Of a stretch of DNA of 32,345 nucleotides, positions 26,841 to 32,345 are shown piece after piece (position 1 is the stretch's first letter; each line of letters starts with the position of its first letter). The notes under the pieces are model-generated. The model made no database searches and was not told the origin of the DNA. It worked only from the letters and a program-made list of their open reading frames with translations. The position numbers and the translations under genes are program-made. Source of the DNA: Glaciihabitans sp. (GTDB taxonomy: Bacteria > Actinomycetota > Actinomycetes > Actinomycetales > Microbacteriaceae); assembly GCA_025463465.1 (NCBI GenBank), contig JAODAO010000012.1, positions 1-32,345 on the forward strand. The letters run 5' to 3'.

Positions 26841-27731
26841 ATGGACAACCAATCCGAAGTTCGCGAGTTTCTGATGTCGCGGCGGGCGCGACTGACCCCG
26901 GCGGAGGCCGGTCTCCCGGCCGGTCCCAACCGGAGAGTCGCCGGGTTACGCCGCAGCGAGGTGGCGAGCATCGCGGGTGTCAGTGTCGAGTACTACGCGA
27001 AGCTCGAACGCGGCGCTATCGCGGGAGCATCCTCATCCGTCCTGGACGCCGTCTCCCGTGCCCTCCAACTCGACGACACCGAACGCACCCACCTGTTCGA
27101 CCTTGCCAGGGCCGCAGACGGCATCCCCCTCTCCGGCCGGCCACGCCGCCGGGCCAGCAAGACGGTGGCAAACCGGCCGAGCCTGCACTGGGTTCTTTCC
27201 ACGATCACGGGCGGCATCGCGGTGGTGTGCAACCAGCACCAGGACGTTGTCGCCACAAATGACCTGGGCCGTGCGTTCTACTCACCCATCCTGGGAAGCG
27301 GTGGCCGCACCCCCAATCTCGCCAGGTTCCAGTTTCTCGACCCCGCGTCCCATGACTTCTATCCCGACTGGGACCTGTTCGCGGAGATGTGCGTCGCGAT
27401 TATGCGCACCAGGGCCGGCCGGGATCCCGGCAACAAAGACATGCAGGACCTCGTCGGCGAACTCTCCACGCGGAGCGACACATTCCGCACCCTGTGGGGT
27501 GCCCACAACGTTCGCACCCACGGCGCCGGCACCAAGAGGTTCAACCACCCGGTGGTGGGCGAACTCATCCTCGCCTTCGAGGAATTGGTGATCACCGCAG
27601 ACCCCGGCCTTGTCCTGATGGTGTACACGGCGGAACCCGGCTCGGCCAGCGCAGAACGACTCCAGCTGCTCGCCAACTGGGCGGCGACCACCGAGGCGGC
27701 CACCCAGCTGGAGCGCACAACCGAACCCTGA
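26841..27731 (+). CDS. XRE-type HTH regulator with MmyB-like ligand-binding domain
   Basis: MDNQSEVREFLMSRRARLTPAEAGLPAGPNRRVAGLRRSEVASIAGVSVEYYAKLERG; divergent from the ADH gene. Confidence 0.88.
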   Translation: MDNQSEVREFLMSRRARLTPAEAGLPAGPNRRVAGLRRSEVASIAGVSVEYYAKLERGAIAGASSSVLDAVSRALQLDDTERTHLFDLARAADGIPLSGRPRRRASKTVANRPSLHWVLSTITGGIAVVCNQHQDVVATNDLGRAFYSPILGSGGRTPNLARFQFLDPASHDFYPDWDLFAEMCVAIMRTRAGRDPGNKDMQDLVGELSTRSDTFRTLWGAHNVRTHGAGTKRFNHPVVGELILAFEELVITADPGLVLMVYTAEPGSASAERLQLLANWAATTEAATQLERTTEP

Positions 27732-27758
27732 TCGGTGGTTGCGTCCACGCGGGATGCG

Positions 27759-28325
27759 TCAGATGTTGTAGCTGAAAAATTCCTCGTCCGGCGCCTTCTC
27801 GCGCGGCGAACGGGGTTTGGCGGTCGCGGGCATCCCCGTGATCACCGAGTACGCGGGAGCATCCTTCAGGACAACGGCCTGCGCACCGACCACGGAGTGC
27901 TCGCCGATCACCACCGGTCCGAGGATTGTGGCGCCGGCACCCACGATGACGCCGTCACCGAGGCTGGGGTGGCGTTTTTCGTGCAACATGCTCCGGCCGC
28001 CGAGGGTGACCCCGTGGTAGAGCATCACGTCGTCGCCGATCTCGGCGGTCTCACCGATCACCACACCCATACCGTGGTCAATGAAAAAGCGCCGGCCGAT
28101 GGTGGCGCCGGGGTGGATCTCCACGCCGGTGAGGAAACGCACGTACTGCGACAGCAGGCGGGCAGGCAGGAAAGCACCCCGTCGCCAGAGGCGGTTCGTC
28201 ACGCGGTACCCCCAGATGGCGTGCAACCCGGAGTAGCCGAGCAGCACCTCGGTGGCAGACCGGGCCGCCGGATCTCTCCGGCGGGCGGCCGCCACATCCT
28301 CCCGGAGGCGGGAGATCACAGGCAT
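27759..28325 (-). CDS. cysE: Serine O-acetyltransferase
   Basis: [24 protein letters not shown]...[44 protein letters not shown]; left-handed beta-helix hexapeptides. Confidence 0.93.
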   Translation of the reverse strand: MPVISRLREDVAAARRRDPAARSATEVLLGYSGLHAIWGYRVTNRLWRRGAFLPARLLSQYVRFLTGVEIHPGATIGRRFFIDHGMGVVIGETAEIGDDVMLYHGVTLGGRSMLHEKRHPSLGDGVIVGAGATILGPVVIGEHSVVGAQAVVLKDAPAYSVITGMPATAKPRSPREKAPDEEFFSYNI

Positions 28326-28331
28326 ACGGGT

Positions 28332-29267
28332 TTAGTCGACCAAATCTTCATACAACACTGTGGAAAGGTACCGCTCGCCGTAGCTGGCGACGATGACGAC
28401 GATGGTTTTTCCGGCGTTCTCGGGGCGGCCGGCCAGCTCGAGCGCTGCCGTGACGGTCGCGCCGGAGGAGATACCGCCGAGGATTCCCTCCTCGGCGGCG
28501 AGGCGGCGGGCCAGCTCCACCGACTGGGTGATGTTGACGTCGATGACCTCGTCGTAGATCTCCCGGTCGAGGATCTCGGGGATGAAGTTGGCGCCGATGC
28601 CCTGGATCTTGTGGGGGCCGGGCGCTCCACCGTTCAGGATGGGAGACTCCGCCGGCTCAACCGCGACGATCTTGATGTCGGGGTTCTTCTCCTTGAGGTA
28701 GCGGCCGGTTCCCGTGATGGTTCCGCCGGTGCCGATACCGGAGACGAAGATGTCGATCTTGCCGTCGGTGTCTTCCCAGACCTCGGGGCCGGTGGTCGCG
28801 TAGTGGATGGCCGGGTTGGCCTCGTTGGCGAATTGCTTCGCGGCGACGGCGCCCGGCGTGGATTCGACGATCTCGGCGGCCTTGTCGACGGCGGCCTTCA
28901 TACCGCCGGCGCCGGGGGTCAGTACCAGCTCAGCACCATACGCGCGCAGAAGCTGGCGGCGTTCCTTGCTCATGGTCTCCGGCATGGTGAGGATGACCTT
29001 GTAGCCTCTGGCGGCACCGACCATCGCCAGGGCGATGCCGGTGTTTCCGCTGGTTCCCTCGACGATGGTGCCGCCGGGCTTCAGGACGCCCGCTTTCTCG
29101 GCGGCGTCAACGATGGCGACACCGAGGCGGTCCTTAACACTGGCGCTGGGGTTGTAGAACTCCAGCTTGGCCAAAACGGTGGCACCGAGACCCTCGGTCA
29201 CCTTGTTCAGCCGAACGAGTGGGGTCTTGCCAAAAACCTCGGTGATGTCGGAATAGATGCGTGCCAT
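28332..29267 (-). CDS. cysK: Cysteine synthase (O-acetylserine sulfhydrylase)
   Basis: [76 protein letters not shown]. Confidence 0.95.
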   Translation of the reverse strand: MARIYSDITEVFGKTPLVRLNKVTEGLGATVLAKLEFYNPSASVKDRLGVAIVDAAEKAGVLKPGGTIVEGTSGNTGIALAMVGAARGYKVILTMPETMSKERRQLLRAYGAELVLTPGAGGMKAAVDKAAEIVESTPGAVAAKQFANEANPAIHYATTGPEVWEDTDGKIDIFVSGIGTGGTITGTGRYLKEKNPDIKIVAVEPAESPILNGGAPGPHKIQGIGANFIPEILDREIYDEVIDVNITQSVELARRLAAEEGILGGISSGATVTAALELAGRPENAGKTIVVIVASYGERYLSTVLYEDLVD

Positions 29268-29465
29268 AAGAAATGCCTTGTGCCTTGTCGTCGGTGCCGC
29301 CATGGAGCGAACAAAAGGGGGATTCAATGATCAGGACACAGCCTAGAACCTCAGCCCGTGCTCAATCCTGCTTATTGGATATGCAAGCCCCGCTTATAGC
29401 AAAATTATGTCACCCGGAGGCCCGCCGGCTCCCTCGTCACCGGTTCCCGGCGCCGACAGGTCGGT

Positions 29466-29885
29466 TCAGTCGTCGGCTATCAGCCGTTTCCCCATCGAGA
29501 CCGAGCCATCCTCCGCGTAGCCGAGGGAGTGGTAAAACGCGATGACCGCGTCGTTTCCGGCCCGCACCTGCAGGTTGATCTTCGGGCAGCCGAGAGCGGT
29601 CAACAACTCCTCGGCCCGCACCATCAACGCCCGGCCGAGACCGTGGCCCCGTTCATCGGGTGTTACCGCCAGGTAATTCACCCAACCGCGGTGGCCGTCG
29701 TAACCCACCATCGCCGCCGCCACAATGACCCCGTCGGACTCCCCCACCAGGAACAGCTCTGGCTGGAACGTCAACTTGCGCTGGATGTCTTTATGCGGGT
29801 CGTTCCAGGGCCGCACCAGCCCGCTGTCCCGCCACAGCTGCACAATCTCTTCGGTGTCGGCGGGGTCGAAAACGCGGATCAACAT
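29466..29885 (-). CDS. GNAT acetyltransferase, YpeA-like
   Basis: MLIRVFDPADTEEIVQLWRDSGLVRPWNDPHKDIQRKLTFQPELFLVGE...MVGYDGHRGWVNYLAV; recognisable YpeA pattern. The upstream extension in the ORF track is unlikely to be coding. Confidence 0.88.
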   Translation of the reverse strand: MLIRVFDPADTEEIVQLWRDSGLVRPWNDPHKDIQRKLTFQPELFLVGESDGVIVAAAMVGYDGHRGWVNYLAVTPDERGHGLGRALMVRAEELLTALGCPKINLQVRAGNDAVIAFYHSLGYAEDGSVSMGKRLIADD

Positions 29886-29988
29886 CCACCTATCGTCGCC
29901 CATTTCGCTTCGGGGGTGCGCCACACCCCGGAAGAGCCGCCCTTCCTTCACCGCTCTGCACGCCGCAGTCCGACCCGGCAGCCCCCGC

Positions 29989-30044
29989 GTTACACCTGTC
30001 GCACTGCGTCGCTGTGTTACGTGCTTTGTGACGCCGTGTAACAC
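29989..30044. promoter_or_regulatory. GTTAC/GTAAC repeat cluster in the divergent GNAT-LLM intergenic region
   Basis: GTTACAC 29989-29995, GTGTTAC 30014-30020, GTGTAACAC 30036-30044. Confidence 0.45.
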
Positions 30045-30085
30045 GCCCCCTCGCCAAACCGGGCGAAGCGGACGACATTGGCCTG

Positions 30086-31468
30086 ATGACCAGACAGATT
30101 CGATTCAACGCCTTCGACATGAACTGTGTTGCCCACCAGTCCTCCGGTATGTGGCGTCACCCCGACGACCAGGCCTGGCGTTACAAGCAGATCTCTTACT
30201 GGACGGAACTGGCCAAGCTGCTCGAACGCGGTCGTTTCGACGGGATCTTCATCGCCGATGTGCTGGGAACCTACGACGTCTACGGCGGATCGAACGAGGC
30301 CGCGATCCGGCACGGCGCGCAGGTGCCCGTGAACGACCCGATCTTGCTGGTGTCCGCGATGGCCGCCGTCACCAAGCACCTCGGTTTTGGGATAACGGCC
30401 GGCACCGCTTACGAGCACCCGTATCCGTTCGCCCGGCGGATGTCGACCCTCGACCACCTCACCGAGGGCCGCGTCGGTTGGAACGTAGTGACCGGCTACC
30501 TGCCGAGCGCCGCCCGCAATATGGGCCACGAGGACCAGCTCGAACACGACGACCGCTATGACGTCGCCGACGAGTACCTCGAGGTTCTCTACAAGCTGTG
30601 GGAGGGCTCCTGGGAGGACGACGCCGTCATCCGCGACCGCGAATCCGGTGTGTTCACCGACCCCGCCAAGGTGCACGAGATCGGCCACTTCGGAAAGAAC
30701 TTCACCGTTCCCGGCATTCACCTCGCCGAGCCATCCACCCAGCGCACCCCCGTGATCTACCAGGCCGGTGCCTCCCCGCGCGGAATCAAGTTCGCCGCAG
30801 GCAACGCGGAGGCGATCTTCGTTGCGTCATCCACCAAGGCGGGCCTGAAGGCGACCGTTTCCCGGATCAGGGACGCCCTGGAGGCAGCCGGCCGGGACCG
30901 CTACAGCGCCAAGATCTACACGCTGCTCACGATCATCACCGACGAGACCAGCGAGAAGGCGGCGGCGAAGCACCAGGACTACCTGAAATACGCCAGCGAA
31001 GAGGGCGCCCTGGTGTTTATGTCGGGCTGGATGGGCATCGACCTGTCCCAGTACGACCTCGATGAGCCGATCGGCAACGTGAAGAGCAACGCCATCCAGT
31101 CGGCGGTCGCGAACTTCCAGGAGGCGAACGCGGACGGCGGTGAATGGAAGGTGCGTGACATCGCAAAGCTTGGCGCCATCGGCGGCCTCGGCCCGTTCAT
31201 CGTCGGCTCGCCCGAGGAGGTCGCCGACCACCTGCAGGAGTGGGTGGAGGACACCGACGTCGACGGGTTCAACCTCGCATACGCGATCACCCCCGGCACC
31301 TTCGAGGACGTCGTTACCTACATCGTGCCCGAGTTGCAAAAGCGCGGCGCCTACCCCACCGAGTACGTCGAGGGCAGCCTGCGCCACAAGCTGCACGGCC
31401 GCGGCGACCGCCTGCCGGAGGAGCACCTCGGCGCGCAGTACCGCGTGGTGGCAGCCCCGGTGTCATGA
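30086..31468 (+). CDS. NtaA/SnaA/DszA-type FMN-dependent (LLM) monooxygenase
   Basis: [108 protein letters not shown]. Confidence 0.92.
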   Translation: MTRQIRFNAFDMNCVAHQSSGMWRHPDDQAWRYKQISYWTELAKLLERGRFDGIFIADVLGTYDVYGGSNEAAIRHGAQVPVNDPILLVSAMAAVTKHLGFGITAGTAYEHPYPFARRMSTLDHLTEGRVGWNVVTGYLPSAARNMGHEDQLEHDDRYDVADEYLEVLYKLWEGSWEDDAVIRDRESGVFTDPAKVHEIGHFGKNFTVPGIHLAEPSTQRTPVIYQAGASPRGIKFAAGNAEAIFVASSTKAGLKATVSRIRDALEAAGRDRYSAKIYTLLTIITDETSEKAAAKHQDYLKYASEEGALVFMSGWMGIDLSQYDLDEPIGNVKSNAIQSAVANFQEANADGGEWKVRDIAKLGAIGGLGPFIVGSPEEVADHLQEWVEDTDVDGFNLAYAITPGTFEDVVTYIVPELQKRGAYPTEYVEGSLRHKLHGRGDRLPEEHLGAQYRVVAAPVS

Positions 31469-32345
31469 TCACCCTCGAGAAGCTCACTAAGGTCTACGGT
31501 CACGGCGCCTCCGCCGTGACCGTGCTCGACGACCTCGATTTCAGTGTCGCGCCCGGCGAGATCTTCGCGGTGGTGGGGCCGAGCGGCGCGGGCAAAAGCA
31601 CCCTCGCCCAGTGCGTCAACCTGCTGGAGCGTCCCACCTCCGGTTCGGTGATTGTGAACGGTGAGAACCTCACCGAGCTAAACGAGGCCGACCTGCGCAC
31701 GGCCCGGCGCCGCATCGGCACGGTGTTCCAGTCAGACGGCCTCTTCAGTCGTCGCACCGCGGCGCAGAACATCGCGTTGCCGCTCGGCTACCTGGGCGTC
31801 ACCAAGGTCGAGTCGAAAAAGCGGGTGGCGGAGCTGCTCGACCGGGTTGGGCTCTCCTCCCGCGCCGACTACTACCCGCACCAGCTCTCCGGCGGGCAAC
31901 GCCAGCGGGTGGGCATCGCTCGGGCACTCGCTCTGCGGCCCGCCGTCCTGCTGTCTGACGAGGCCACCTCGGGGCTCGACCCCGAGTCAACCGCGTCGAT
32001 CACGGCGCTGCTGTAGGAGTTGCGCGACGACCTCGGCCTGTCGATCCTGTTCATCACCCACGAGATGGAGACGGTGTTGCAGGTCGCCGACTCGGTGGCG
32101 CGGCTCGACCGCGGAACCATCGTCGAATCCGGGCGGGTTGTTGACCTCCTGCGGGACGCATCGTCCGGGCTCGGGCGTGCGCTGAACCCGGCGAAACCCG
32201 CGCTGGATGCCGCGGCGCACGAAACCACCTGGTTCGTCGGCTACACCTCCGCGGCGGTGCCGACCGATTGGATAACCCGCCTGGCCGCCGCACTGTCCAC
32301 CCCCGTCTCCCTCCTCGGGGCGTCGATCGAAACGATCAACGGCAC
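31465..32345 (+). pseudogene. MetN-like ABC importer ATPase interrupted by in-frame TAG (32014-32016); truncated by window end
   Basis: ATGA overlap with the LLM gene. Walker [10 protein letters not shown], signature [10 protein letters not shown], Walker [14 protein letters not shown], then TAG. The same frame continues as ELRDDLGLSILFITHEMETVLQVADSVARLDRGTIVESG...WFVGYTSAAVPTDWITRLAAALSTPVSLLGASIETING (H-loop and NIL-like domain). Confidence 0.75.

Noticed and set aside
27735-29330. 531-aa + strand ORF
   Set aside because: Antisense of cysE and cysK. Low-complexity Asp/Gly/His-rich product is typical of the complement of high-GC coding sequence.
1-32345. Search for CRISPR repeats, toxin-antitoxin pairs, transposases, integrases, att-like repeats, tRNA/rRNA genes
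   Set aside because: None seen. Gene content and composition look like a stable chromosomal region with no evident island boundary.

Overview
This is a high-GC actinobacterial chromosomal segment, probably Microbacteriaceae-like judging by composition and gene families (inference). It is mostly ordinary metabolic, transport and housekeeping genes. I found no tRNA or rRNA genes, CRISPR array, transposase, integrase or phage module. Main blocks, left to right: a partial thyX; an unannotated 56-aa C2CH microprotein; a neutral Zn-metallopeptidase; EamA and TspO-like membrane proteins; thioredoxin; Ohr; an inositol-type catabolic and ABC-uptake cluster (iolE-like, iolG-like, lipoprotein SBP, permease, ATPase); a hypothetical protein followed by two tandem paralogous lipoproteins; SulP; GNAT; a lipoprotein; RecQ; DUF1905; a TIGR01777-type epimerase; an ABC-2 exporter pair; a CPBP protease; a lipoprotein; a second EamA; MFS and Zn-ADH with a divergent MmyB-like HTH regulator; cysE and cysK; GNAT (YpeA-like); and an LLM monooxygenase overlapping a MetN-like ATPase. 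The strongest observations are: (1) an in-frame amber codon splitting an otherwise intact MetN-like ATPase; (2) a 16-bp perfect palindrome upstream of iolE that recurs at 13/16 identity between a -35-like TTGACA and the -10 region of the SBP promoter; (3) a zinc-finger-like microprotein absent from the ORF track; (4) several strong leader or intercistronic hairpins, including one that appears to enclose the RBS of the second EamA gene; (5) a tandem paralogous lipoprotein pair with a palindrome plus three direct repeats between the copies. I did not see a clearly novel multi-gene system. All family calls come from motif recognition alone, with no database search.
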